This document shows positions 17,288 through 25,248 of a stretch of DNA of 38,472 nt, in pieces. A program made the translations under genes and the position numbers. The DNA lies in contig JBMOIF010000019.1 of the NCBI GenBank assembly GCA_049317465.1, positions 1 to 38,472 of the forward strand. The letters run 5' to 3'. How positions within the stretch are numbered: the stretch's first letter is position 1; the number at the start of each line of letters is the position of its first letter. Source of the stretch: CAIQIA01 sp049317465. GTDB lineage: Bacteria; Cyanobacteriota; Cyanobacteriia; PCC-6307; Cyanobiaceae. Under the pieces are notes generated by a model. That model was not told where the DNA came from and made no database searches. It was given only the letters and a program-made list of their open reading frames with translations.

Positions 17288-17312
17288 CCCCCGCTGCGGC
17301 GGGGGTTTTTTT
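17288..17312 (+). terminator. Intrinsic terminator of the rplJ-rplL operon
   Basis: CCCCCGC (17288-17294) pairs with GCGGGGG (17299-17305) across a TGCG tetraloop, followed by seven T (17306-17312). It lies 25 nt after the rplL stop and is the clearest forward terminator in the window. Confidence 0.93.
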
Positions 17313-17346
17313 GTGGCAGCCCGGTGGTCGCCGGCTGCGGATGGGC

Positions 17347-17370
17347 AAAAAAAAACCCCGCGAGGCGGGG
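17347..17370 (-). terminator. Intrinsic terminator facing the minus strand
   Basis: Read on the minus strand, CCCCGC, a CTC loop and GCGGGG (17370 to 17356) are followed by nine T (17355-17347). The geometry is that of a strong Rho-independent terminator for leftward transcription. No minus-strand protein gene ends near it: the next gene to the right, rnhA, is on the plus strand. It may end a small RNA or block antisense transcription into rplL. Confidence 0.85.
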
Positions 17371-17440
17371 CTTGGTGGGCTGACAACGGCTCAGGAGTCT
17401 TGCCTTGTTTCGACCCTGACGCTGTCGGCTCTCCTCACAC
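17347..17440 (-). ncRNA. Candidate minus-strand small RNA between rplL and rnhA
   Basis: This call rests on an orphan terminator (17370-17347) and a TAGTTT -10-like box on the minus strand (17452-17447), which together would give an RNA of about 94 nt starting near 17440. Near its 5' end CTTGT can pair with ACAAG (6-bp arms at 17444-17439 and 17408-17403). No convincing -35 box was found and no ORF of note fits. It is an inference from signals, not from a recognised family. Confidence 0.3.
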
Positions 17441-17534
17441 AAGGTCAAACTATTCCTTCGTAGAAAAACTGCCAGCCCCCCGGTGGACGGTTGCCCAGGC
17501 GGCTGGCGGCCGGCCGGGTGGGTAGGGTCGGCCC

Positions 17535-18251
17535 ATGGCCGAGGACCCTCGTCAACCCGTGGTGGTGGCCGCCGCCTGTGATGGCGCCTGCAGCGGCAAT
17601 CCTGGCCCCGGTGGCTGGGGTGGGCTGCTGCGCTTCGACGACGGCAGCGTCGAGGAGCTGGGCGGTGCCGACCCCAGCACCACCAACAACCGCATGGAGC
17701 TGACCGCCTGTCTGGCGCTGCTGCAGCGCCTGCGGGAGCTGCCGCGGTCGCCTGACCTGTGCATCCGCACCGACAGCCGGTACCTCATCGATGGCTTCAG
17801 CCGCTGGATCAGCGGCTGGAAACGCAAGGGCTGGCGCACGGCTTCCGGGTCGCCCGTGCTCAACCGTGACCTCTGGGAGGCCCTTGATGCCGCCCGCCTG
17901 CCTGGCCTGACCCTTGAGCATGTGCGGGGCCACAACGGCGATCCCGACAACGAACGCTGCGATGCCATCGCCGTGGCCTGGAGCCGCGGCCAGCAGCCCA
18001 CCCCGGCCCCTGCTGCTCCCGCGGTGGCGGCCGATCCGGCACCCGTGCCATTGCAGCGGCTGCTCAGCCGTCTTGAACTGGCCGAGCGGCTGGCCTCCGG
18101 TGGCTATGGCCTCAGCCTGGTGGAGCTGGCCCAGCTGGTCGAACAGCCCCTGAGCCGTCTGGAGCAGCGCCAGGAGTCGTGGCGCTGGCGCGACTGGCAG
18201 GTGGAGCCCCTCGGGGAGGGCCGCTGGCGTCTGCGGTCGGCCCCGCCATGA
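17535..18251 (+). CDS. rnhA: Ribonuclease HI with C-terminal extension
   Basis: RNase HI cuts the RNA strand of RNA-DNA hybrids. The catalytic residues are Asp16 (CDGACSGNPGPGGWGG), Glu55 (NNRMEL), Asp80 (IRTDSRYL) and Asp143 (NERCDAIA), with the loop His133 in VRGHNGDPDNER. The fold ends near residue 150. About 85 further residues follow, an Ala/Pro linker (153-172) and a mostly helical, Leu-rich part (VPLQRLLSRLELAERLAS). E. coli RNase HI has 155 residues, so the extension is an addition that may bind nucleic acid or a partner. Its TGA overlaps the pyrD ATG by ATGA. Confidence 0.94.
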   Translation: MAEDPRQPVVVAAACDGACSGNPGPGGWGGLLRFDDGSVEELGGADPSTTNNRMELTACLALLQRLRELPRSPDLCIRTDSRYLIDGFSRWISGWKRKGWRTASGSPVLNRDLWEALDAARLPGLTLEHVRGHNGDPDNERCDAIAVAWSRGQQPTPAPAAPAVAADPAPVPLQRLLSRLELAERLASGGYGLSLVELAQLVEQPLSRLEQRQESWRWRDWQVEPLGEGRWRLRSAPP

Positions 18252-19423
18252 CCCTCGTGCCCACGCCACCGCCGGCCGACGTCTGGCAGCGTCTGCTGGG
18301 CCCCTGGCTGGCCCGTGACGACGGTGCCGACCCGGAATGGCTGAGCCAGGTGAGCCTGCAGGCCCTGGCCACCCTCAGCCGCCGCCGTCACAACCCCCTG
18401 CTGCGTCTGCCCATCGCAGCCCTGGGCCACCGGCTGCAGCGTTCCGATCCCCGCCTGGCCCAGACCCTGTTCGGGTGTCACTTCGCCAATCCCGTCGGCC
18501 TGGCCGCGGGTTTCGACAAGAACGGCGTGGCGGCGGGGGTGTGGCACCTGTTCGGCTTCGGGTTTGCCGAACTGGGCACGGTCACGGCGCTGGCCCAGGA
18601 GGGAAACCCGCGGCCGCGGCTGTTCCGCCTGGCCCGTGAGCAGGCGGCCCTCAACCGCATGGGTTTCAACAACCTGGGGGCCGAGAGGGTGCGGCAGGGA
18701 TTGCAGGCCCAGGAGCTGCCGCCACCGGGCCGGCGGCCGGCGGTGCTGGGCTTGAACCTGGGCAAGTCACGCCCCACGCCGCTTGAGCAGGCCCCAGACG
18801 ACTACGCCCGCTCGCTGGCTGCCCTGGCGCCGCTGGCCGACTACGTGGTGATCAACGTGTCGTCACCCAACACGCCTGGTCTGCGGGAGCTTCAGGACGA
18901 CGAACCGCTGCGGCGGCTGGTGGAACGGCTGCGGCAGCAGCCCGCCTGTCCGCCGCTGCTGGTCAAGATCGCCCCGGATCTGGCGGATGGAGCCCTGGAA
19001 GGGGTGGTGCGGCTGGCCTTCGAGGAGGGGCTGGCGGGGGTGATTGCCACCAACACCAGCCTCGACCGGCTGGGGCTGGAGCAGCGGAGGCTGGCCCAGA
19101 CGGGCCGCTGTCTGGCGGATGAGCCCGGCGGCCTCAGCGGTGCCCCCCTGCGGCCACGGGCCCTGGCGGTGCTGCGGCGGCTGCGGGCCTGTGCCGGACC
19201 GGGCCTGCCGCTGATCGGTGTCGGTGGCATCGACAGTCCGGAGGCGGCATGGGAGCGCATCGCCGCTGGGGCCAGCCTGGTGCAGTTGTACACGGGCTGG
19301 ATCTACCGCGGCCCTGAGCTGGTGCCCTGGGTGCTGGAGGGTCTGCAGCAGCAGCTCGACCGCCATGGCCTGCCGACGCTGGCGGCGGCGGTGGGGAGCG
19401 AGCTGCCCTGGCGTGGGGCCTGA
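18248..19423 (+). CDS. pyrD: Dihydroorotate dehydrogenase, quinone-dependent (class 2)
   Basis: PyrD oxidises dihydroorotate to orotate in pyrimidine synthesis and passes electrons to membrane quinones. The ATG at 18248 overlaps the rnhA stop (ATGA). The protein has 391 residues. An N-terminal helical extension (about 1-70), typical of class 2, gives the membrane-docking site. Motifs include NPVGLAAGFDKNGVAAG, LNRMGFNNLGAE, the catalytic Ser region VINVSSPNTPGLRELQ, VIATNTS and the phosphate-binding LIGVGGIDSPEAAWERI. It is translationally coupled to rnhA, and pilM begins 36 nt later. Confidence 0.95.
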   Translation: MTLVPTPPPADVWQRLLGPWLARDDGADPEWLSQVSLQALATLSRRRHNPLLRLPIAALGHRLQRSDPRLAQTLFGCHFANPVGLAAGFDKNGVAAGVWHLFGFGFAELGTVTALAQEGNPRPRLFRLAREQAALNRMGFNNLGAERVRQGLQAQELPPPGRRPAVLGLNLGKSRPTPLEQAPDDYARSLAALAPLADYVVINVSSPNTPGLRELQDDEPLRRLVERLRQQPACPPLLVKIAPDLADGALEGVVRLAFEEGLAGVIATNTSLDRLGLEQRRLAQTGRCLADEPGGLSGAPLRPRALAVLRRLRACAGPGLPLIGVGGIDSPEAAWERIAAGASLVQLYTGWIYRGPELVPWVLEGLQQQLDRHGLPTLAAAVGSELPWRGA

Positions 19424-19459
19424 TGCCTGCCTAGCCTCGGCGAAGCCCCTGCCTGAGCC

Positions 19460-20422
19460 TTGGTCGCCGGTTTCGTGCAGAACCTGGCCGACAGCCTGGC
19501 GCCATTGCGCAGCGAGCTGCTGCGGCCGTTGCAGCGCGCACGCCTCAGCGTCGTGCTCACCGACGACCGTCTCGAGGTGCTTGTGGTGCGCCGCGAAGAC
19601 CCGCGCCTGAGGCTGCTGGCCTGGCTTGAGGCGCCACTGCCGCCAGGCATCAGCCGCGAGGGTGGCCCTGAACTGGGAGAAGCCCTCGGAGACCTGCTGG
19701 GGGATCTGCTGCTGCAGGGCGACCTGCCGCCGGTGCCCGGCGGTGCGGCGGTGCTCGCGGCGGCGGCGGCGCCCGTGCGCACGCTGCTGCTGCCGCCGGA
19801 TCTGCAGGCGGCTTCCGACCCCGAGGCGTTGCGCGACTGGTTGCGGCTGCAGCAGGACCAGCTGCCGCCCCTGACCGACCACGAGATCGCCGTGGAACCG
19901 CTGCCGCTGCCCGATGGCTGGGCCTTCGCCTGCCTGCCCCGGCCGGCGCTCGACCGCTGGCTGCTGATGTTCGCCGGAGCGGGTCTGGAGCTGCATGGCC
20001 TGGAACCCGAGCAGTGCGCTGCACGACGGGCCTTGGTGGGTCCGCTGGATCCACCCCGGGGCGGGCTGCTGGAGCTGCGGCCCCAGACGGGCAGCTCCCG
20101 CCTGATGCTGTGGAACGACGCAGCCCCGCTGGTCGATGCGCTGATCGACAGTGCTGATGCCGAGGCCCTGACGACCTGGCTGGGGCAGCTGGCGACGGCG
20201 TTGCAGCGCCGTGATCCGGGCTGGGCCACGGCGGTGCTGTGGTGGCTGGTGCACGATGCCGATGGAGTGACGGTGCTGCCGCCGGCGCCGCCGGGATGGG
20301 ATCTGCGGCCCGCCGATCCCCTGGTCCATCCGGCCGTGGTGGTGGATGGGGCGTTCGAGGCGCCGGCGCCGGAGCGGTTGCTGCGTCCGCTTGGCCTGGC
20401 CCTGCGGGAGCTGGTGCCATGA
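19460..20422 (+). CDS. pilM: PilM-like type IV pilus assembly protein (actin-fold ATPase type)
   Basis: A 320-residue cytoplasmic protein. Its own motifs are weakly conserved, but its place directly before pilN, pilO and pilQ and its PilM-like plan identify it; PilM is an actin-fold protein that binds the PilN N-terminus on the inner membrane face. Features are LSVVLTDDRLEVLVVRRE near residue 30 (first strand pair), an Ala/Gly-rich middle and GGLLELRPQTGSSRLMLWN (second lobe). The start TTG at 19460 is uncertain; GTG at 19475 is another option. Its TGA overlaps the pilN ATG (ATGA, 20419-20422). Strong by context, weak by sequence. Confidence 0.78.
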   Translation: MVAGFVQNLADSLAPLRSELLRPLQRARLSVVLTDDRLEVLVVRREDPRLRLLAWLEAPLPPGISREGGPELGEALGDLLGDLLLQGDLPPVPGGAAVLAAAAAPVRTLLLPPDLQAASDPEALRDWLRLQQDQLPPLTDHEIAVEPLPLPDGWAFACLPRPALDRWLLMFAGAGLELHGLEPEQCAARRALVGPLDPPRGGLLELRPQTGSSRLMLWNDAAPLVDALIDSADAEALTTWLGQLATALQRRDPGWATAVLWWLVHDADGVTVLPPAPPGWDLRPADPLVHPAVVVDGAFEAPAPERLLRPLGLALRELVP

Positions 20423-21078
20423 GGCTCGACCTGCTGGAACCCCGCCGTCGCCAGCTCGGCGTCCCGGAAGACCGGCTGTTGCCCGTGGCGCCGCTGCTGC
20501 GGCGTGGGGGCCTGGTGGGGCTGGCCCTGCTGGCGGTGCCCCTGGTGCTGGCGCTGGCGCTGCTGTGGCGCCAGCAGTGGCTGGAGGCCCGCATCACCGA
20601 GGTCCGGCCGATGGCCGAACGCAGCGCCGCGATCCGCTCCGAGGCTGAGGGGCTGCGCCGCCGGCAACGCAGCCTGCAGGCGGCCAACCGCAAGCTCACC
20701 AATGCTTTGCTGGCGGTGCGGTCGAGTTCGGCCCTGCTCACCGAACTGGCGGCCCTCACCCCCTTGGGGGTGCAGCTGACCGCCAGCTCGGTCACCCCCA
20801 CGTCGCTGGAGCTCGAGGGGGTGGCTTACGACCCCAATGCCTTCATCCGCCTCAATGCCCTGCAGCTGGCTCTGCAGCAGGCGTCGTTCGCGCAGCCCGG
20901 CGGGGTGACGCTGCGGCAGGCCCTGCGGCAGCAGCGCAGCGACCTGATCAGCTTCCGCGTGGCGGCAGACCTGCGGCCCGATGCTCCCACCCCCACCACC
21001 GAGGCGCTGCGGGCCCTGGGGGCCGAAGGGATGGCGCGACGGGTGGAACTGCTGCGCCAGGAGGGGTTGATCCGATGA
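20419..21078 (+). CDS. pilN: PilN-like type IV pilus assembly protein
   Basis: A 219-residue bitopic membrane protein. The short N-terminal cytoplasmic tail (MRLDLLEPRRRQLGV) corresponds to the PilM-binding peptide, although the usual INLLP-type motif is reduced to LDLLEP. One transmembrane helix (about 32-50) precedes a coiled coil (about 55-100) and a small periplasmic alpha/beta domain (LLTELAALTPLGVQLTAS, LELEGVAYDPNAFI). PilN and PilO form the inner-membrane alignment ring linking PilM to the outer-membrane PilQ. Both ends overlap neighbours by ATGA. Confidence 0.85.
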   Translation: MRLDLLEPRRRQLGVPEDRLLPVAPLLRRGGLVGLALLAVPLVLALALLWRQQWLEARITEVRPMAERSAAIRSEAEGLRRRQRSLQAANRKLTNALLAVRSSSALLTELAALTPLGVQLTASSVTPTSLELEGVAYDPNAFIRLNALQLALQQASFAQPGGVTLRQALRQQRSDLISFRVAADLRPDAPTPTTEALRALGAEGMARRVELLRQEGLIR

Positions 21079-21818
21079 CCAACTTCCAGCCGCGGCCGTC
21101 CTTGCCCCTGGGGCTCACCAGTGAGCGGCTGCTGGTGCTGGCACCGGCGCTGGCGGGGGGGCTGCTGAGTGTGGTGCTGCTGGCGGCGTTGGTGGTGCCC
21201 TTGCTGCGGGGGGTGCTGCAACGGCAGGACCAGCTGGGTCAGCTGCAGCAGCAGGCCGACGAGCTGCCGCAGAACCTGCGGCTGAGCGCCCGGGCCCGGC
21301 TGGATCTGGAGAAGGCCGAACGGCAGCAGCAGCGCCTGCTGCAGCTTGTGGCCGGCACGGGCCAGCTGGACACGCTGTTGGCCCAGCTGGGGGCTGAGGC
21401 CACCCGGGCAGGGGTGGACCTCGACAGCTACGAGCCGCAGGCGGCGGCCCCGGTCCCGGCCGCCACGGCGCCCGGTGCCCCCCCTCCACCGCCCGCAGGG
21501 GCTAAGCCCGGCACCCCGCCGGTGCCGCCGGATCCGTTGCTGGTGCCGGGACTGCAGAAACGCAGTCAGCTCCTGGTGGCTTCGGGACGGTTCCCGCAGC
21601 TGCTGACGTTCCTGCGGCGGCTGGAGCAGCTGGCGCCACTGGGGGTGGTGTCGGATCTGAACCTGAAGCACGAACCGGTGCCCAAGCCGCCACCGGAGCC
21701 GGCCCCGGGCCAGAAGGCAGCCCCGCCACCGACCCAGCCGCCGGCACCGGAGCGCACCACCCTGCGCTTCACGCTCACGGCTTACAGCCGGGTTGCCGCT
21801 GGTGCGCCGCGGAAGTGA
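21075..21818 (+). CDS. pilO: PilO-like type IV pilus assembly protein
   Basis: A 247-residue bitopic protein. A short cytoplasmic tail is followed by a transmembrane helix (about 20-50), a Gln/Leu-rich coiled coil (about 52-110) and a periplasmic domain with two Pro/Ala-rich low-complexity insertions (about 120-155 and 198-225). The core LLTFLRRLEQLAPLGVVSDLNL and the C-terminal LRFTLTAYSRV match the PilO ferredoxin-like fold. No pilP follows, as in many cyanobacterial clusters. It overlaps pilN by ATGA, and pilQ begins 30 nt after. Confidence 0.82.
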   Translation: MTNFQPRPSLPLGLTSERLLVLAPALAGGLLSVVLLAALVVPLLRGVLQRQDQLGQLQQQADELPQNLRLSARARLDLEKAERQQQRLLQLVAGTGQLDTLLAQLGAEATRAGVDLDSYEPQAAAPVPAATAPGAPPPPPAGAKPGTPPVPPDPLLVPGLQKRSQLLVASGRFPQLLTFLRRLEQLAPLGVVSDLNLKHEPVPKPPPEPAPGQKAAPPPTQPPAPERTTLRFTLTAYSRVAAGAPRK

Positions 21819-21848
21819 TCGTTACGATCCGGCCGTTGGTGGGGGTCC

Positions 21849-24194
21849 ATGTTCGGTCGACGGGTGCTGCCGTCGCTGCTTCTGACGGCACTGCTGTTGC
21901 CGGCGGCTGAGGTGCGGGCCCTGGAGCGGGTGGACCTGCGGGTGCTGCGGGCTCCTGGCACCGTGGAGCTGGTGCTCGACGGCATGGGGCCGCAACCCGA
22001 GATCCAGAAGCGGGCGACCCCTGAGGGCTGGACGATCGACGTGCTGTCTGACCGGCCGGGCCAGCTGAGCGGTGGCGCGCGGTTTCTGAACCTGCAGGAG
22101 GCGGGCATCGACACCGTGGGCCTGGACGGCGGTGACCGCAGCTGGCGGCTGCAGGTGAACGGCCGTGGCCTGGGGTCCCCGCTGGTAACCGCTGACGGCA
22201 CCAGCGTGCGGCTTCGCTTCGCTGCCCAGCCCGTGCCCCGCCTCACCTCGGGCAGCTACGACCTCACCACCCCCGGCCGCGTCCCCCAGGAGGCCTTTGT
22301 TCCCCCGTTGCGCCGCCGGGCGGTGGCGCCGCCCGGCGGCGACATGGCCATCAGCACGATGGTGATCCGCAACCGCAGTTACCTCAATATTTCTGGGCCG
22401 CCGGTGACGATGACCACGCGTGGAGCCCAGGCCAGGGATGTGCTCATGCTGTTGGCTCGGGCCGGACGGTATGGATTCGTGTTTGATGAGGATCTGAGTG
22501 TCGACCAGGGGGATTCGAACGGTGGTTCTTCAGCGGCAGGGGTAGCCCCCAAAGCCCCTGGTAGTACCCCGGTCTCAGGCTCGGCGCTCGGTCCGAGTCC
22601 GCCGGTGACGGCATCATTTCGCAATGAGCCGTATGCCTCGGCCTTTAATCTGATCTTGATGAATACAGGCCTTCAGGCACGTCTTGAAGGTCGCACAATC
22701 GTTGTTGGCCGTCGAACATTGTTGCGAACGCTTGGTTCTGAGGTGTCCCGTACCTATCGCATCAATCAGGTGTTGCCAGAGCAGGCTGCTGATTATCTGG
22801 CGAGTCTGGGTGCGATTGTTCAGAAAGTTGAATTGGCAAAAACAACAAAAACCTTGTCAACCACCAATGACACGGGCTCAACGGCTGGCAATTCAAAGAC
22901 AGGTAATGATCCATCTCAGTCAAGCTCAGCTCAGGCAAGTTCATCATCAACCACCGTGGAAACCATCCAACGCCAGAAGATTGTTGCCTATGGGGGGTCC
23001 CAGGGGCCCCTCAAGGGGCTGGTTGGCACAATAGACAAGCGTCTCGGTACGGTAACGCTGATTGGTGATTCATATGTCGTGGCTCTTGGTGAGAACTACC
23101 TGAGGCAAATTGATCTACGGCCCCGACAGGTGTCTGTCAGCGTCAAGATTCTGAATATTGACCTTCAGAATGACACCACTTTGGATAATAGCTTTGCTTT
23201 CCGATCGCCTAATATTTTTCTCGTCAATAATAACGGTCAGCTTGTCGCCAATTTCGGAAATCTCAAGCCCCCTGGTGCCCCTCAGGCCGGGTTGCCTGGT
23301 GCCTACACAGCGCTCGCAGGTGAATCTCCCCTTGTTGGCTCGGGGGCCTTCCAGCTGCCGGGAGGCCAGCAAGCCTTCATTGATCGCCCAGTGCAGAGTA
23401 CCCCATGGGTTGGAGAGCCCACACGATTCCCCTACCCTCAGGTTACTCCGAACCAACAGGGACCCTATTTCCGCCCTGGTTTTGGCCCTTATGCTTCGCC
23501 AGGGCAGCCCGGTGTGACAGAGGTTGATCAAGATGGCAAGATTACCTACCAAGTCCCGCAAAACTTTCAATATCCGACCAATCGGTTTTATGATTTTGTT
23601 GCCGCACAAATAGTTTCTCGCAACGCCAAGACGCTCGCCAGTCCAACATTAGTGGTCCAGGAAGGTGAAAAGTCGGAAGTGCGTTCTGTGGAAAGCGTCA
23701 TCACTGACGTTACCAGCACCAGCAGTGTGAATGGCACGACATCTTCCAGTACAACACGGCAAGATGCCGGCATCATCCTCAAGGTCCTAGTGGACAAGAT
23801 AGATGACAATGGATTTGTCACGATGATGCTCAACCCTGTGGCGTCGATTCCTAGCCCCGCGGGAACTGTGCTGGTGGGCAGTGAGCGTTTGCCCATCTTT
23901 AACATCACATCTCGATCCTTGGAGTCGGGCAGAATTCGTATGCGTGATGGGCAAACACTCATCCTGACCGGGGTGATCACTGATCGCGATGTGGCTGATG
24001 TGTCCAAGTGGCCTGTGCTTGGTGATCTGCCATTCTTCGGTCAATTCTTCCGGAAGTTGTCGGTCAATCGTGAGAAGCAAGAATTAGTGATCGTTGTCAC
24101 ACCCCGTATTGTCGATGATGAGCAGGGGGGTAGCTATGGTTATGGCTATGAGCCATCAAGCAAAGAAGCCCGTCAGGTGATCTTCCAGCGTTGA
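21849..24194 (+). CDS. pilQ: PilQ-like outer-membrane secretin of the type IV pilus
   Basis: A 781-residue protein forming the outer-membrane pore through which the pilus emerges. Residues 1-24 are a signal peptide (LPSLLLTALLLPAAEVRA). An AMIN-like domain (about 26-125), which binds peptidoglycan in known secretins, follows. Next come N-type ring domains with a Ser/Thr/Gly-rich low-complexity linker (about 335-375) and a Gly/Pro-rich loop (about 470-580), then the secretin beta-barrel part (about 580-775) with RMRDGQTLILTGVITDRD and the signature WPVLGDLPFFGQFFRK (about 721-736). The first about 180 codons are GC-rich like pilMNO, whereas from about 22,380 on the gene is clearly AT-richer with different codons. 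This suggests replacement of the surface-near part by recombination. Confidence 0.93.
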   Translation: MFGRRVLPSLLLTALLLPAAEVRALERVDLRVLRAPGTVELVLDGMGPQPEIQKRATPEGWTIDVLSDRPGQLSGGARFLNLQEAGIDTVGLDGGDRSWRLQVNGRGLGSPLVTADGTSVRLRFAAQPVPRLTSGSYDLTTPGRVPQEAFVPPLRRRAVAPPGGDMAISTMVIRNRSYLNISGPPVTMTTRGAQARDVLMLLARAGRYGFVFDEDLSVDQGDSNGGSSAAGVAPKAPGSTPVSGSALGPSPPVTASFRNEPYASAFNLILMNTGLQARLEGRTIVVGRRTLLRTLGSEVSRTYRINQVLPEQAADYLASLGAIVQKVELAKTTKTLSTTNDTGSTAGNSKTGNDPSQSSSAQASSSSTTVETIQRQKIVAYGGSQGPLKGLVGTIDKRLGTVTLIGDSYVVALGENYLRQIDLRPRQVSVSVKILNIDLQNDTTLDNSFAFRSPNIFLVNNNGQLVANFGNLKPPGAPQAGLPGAYTALAGESPLVGSGAFQLPGGQQAFIDRPVQSTPWVGEPTRFPYPQVTPNQQGPYFRPGFGPYASPGQPGVTEVDQDGKITYQVPQNFQYPTNRFYDFVAAQIVSRNAKTLASPTLVVQEGEKSEVRSVESVITDVTSTSSVNGTTSSSTTRQDAGIILKVLVDKIDDNGFVTMMLNPVASIPSPAGTVLVGSERLPIFNITSRSLESGRIRMRDGQTLILTGVITDRDVADVSKWPVLGDLPFFGQFFRKLSVNREKQELVIVVTPRIVDDEQGGSYGYGYEPSSKEARQVIFQR

Positions 24195-24200
24195 GCATCA

Positions 24201-24956
24201 GTGAGCAGCCCCTGCCAAAACTGCGGTAGTCGATCGGTGAGGCACGACCGCAGCCTTGGTGGTCGGGCCGTCTGTGGTGCCTGCGGGGTCATTCTTGGCG
24301 GGCTCTCCCGTCGAGGTCGGTCCACCAGGGTGGCTCGGCGCCGTCCGGCGGGCGTCTTCTTCTGGCGAGCCTTCTTTGCTCTGGTGCTCATCAGCCTGCC
24401 CATCGCTCTGACGTTGGCTTACGAGAGAGGATGGTTGCGGGTGCCGAGGCCGCTGCAGCCCGGCGATTGGCCGATCCGCACGTCGGCGGATGTGGAGCTG
24501 CTGCTGCGCGAGGCACAGAATCCTGCACCCACCGCGGTTGGTCTTGGCGGACAGGACGATGCAACCCCTCTTGTTCGTGAATTGATGGCCACCCTCATTG
24601 CTCACCGTGTTGCCATCGTCGTCACGGAGGCTGTGCCTCAGGGCGCCGCTGCATTCTGGAATCCCGCCACTGCCGAAATCGGCCTTCGCCCTTCCATCCT
24701 CCATCGGGGATTGCCCGTCGTTGCCGAAGTTCTGGCCCATGAAGCAACCCATGTCGCTTAGTCATGTCAAGGCGGTGGCCTGCATCATGGGTCTGTTCCG
24801 CTCGGCATTTCGGTGGATCCTGCGATCACCTACGATGCGCACCTTCGCTCTGGTCTTTATCCAGGGCATGTCGCCACCAAGGCCGTCGAGCTCGAGGCAT
24901 ACAGTGTTGGCGCCAGGCCAGCCTGGGCTGTTGATCTGTTGAATCATTTCTGTTGA
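24201..24956 (+). pseudogene. Zinc-ribbon/HExxH metallopeptidase-like membrane protein interrupted by an in-frame amber codon
   Basis: From GTG 24201 the frame encodes 186 residues up to TAG at 24759-24761. The N-terminus is a zinc ribbon (CQNC at 5-8, CGAC at 25-28), then one transmembrane helix (about 54-72), then a domain ending in VLAHEATHVA, a HExxH zinc-protease motif (HEATH). The stop comes right after this motif, where the family would go on. The same frame then stays open for 64 more codons with protein-like sequence (SCQGGGLHHGSVPLGISVD, then LYPGHVATKAVELEAYSVG) up to TGA at 24954-24956. A single C-to-T change of a CAG codon would explain the break. It starts 6 nt after pilQ. Function unknown; sequencing error or readthrough are alternatives. 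Confidence 0.7.
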
Positions 24957-24962
24957 ATCATT
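24935..24962 (+). repeat. Perfect 14-bp tandem duplication
   Basis: TCTGTTGAATCATT occurs twice head to tail (24935-24948 and 24949-24962). The second copy contains the final TGA of the extended metallopeptidase frame. It looks like a recent slippage duplication in a gene already under relaxed selection. Confidence 0.85.
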
Positions 24963-25248
24963 ATTGTTCCTGATCCGCGGTGACCATGGCCTTACATCCA
25001 TGGGTCTGGGTGGTCTGGCCACTGCATCACCGTGGTCTCTCTCTTTCGTGAAGCCGATTCAGCAGCTTGTCCTGTTGCGTGTCTCGACTGATCTGTGGGC
25101 CTCTGCGATCGAGCACCTGTTCGCGTCACCGGTGGTGCCTATCGTTCGTCCGAAGGCCTGTCCCGTGGCTTCGATCACGGCTTCCCCACCCCAGCCATCA
25201 GTCACTGGTTCAGTGGCTGTTGCCGCTCCTCTCTTCTGATCGCACGCC
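24957..25248. other. Stretch without a convincing gene
   Basis: Between the broken metallopeptidase frame and yjbQ all three forward frames hold only fragments. One (25095 onward, with GGAYRSSEGLSRGFDHGF) could be a decayed gene, but no family is recognised. GC is lower than average. No hairpin or promoter stands out. It may be debris of the same exchange event that altered pilQ. Confidence 0.4.

Noticed and set aside
22507..22523. GGGGGATTCGAAC resembles the reverse complement of a tRNA T-arm, near the pilQ composition step
   Set aside because: The flanks cannot form a T-stem or acceptor stem and the frame of pilQ runs through it; chance match.
24964..25239. 91-codon frame in the gap before yjbQ
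   Set aside because: No family similarity, no start signal and poor codon pattern; kept only as a possible decayed remnant.
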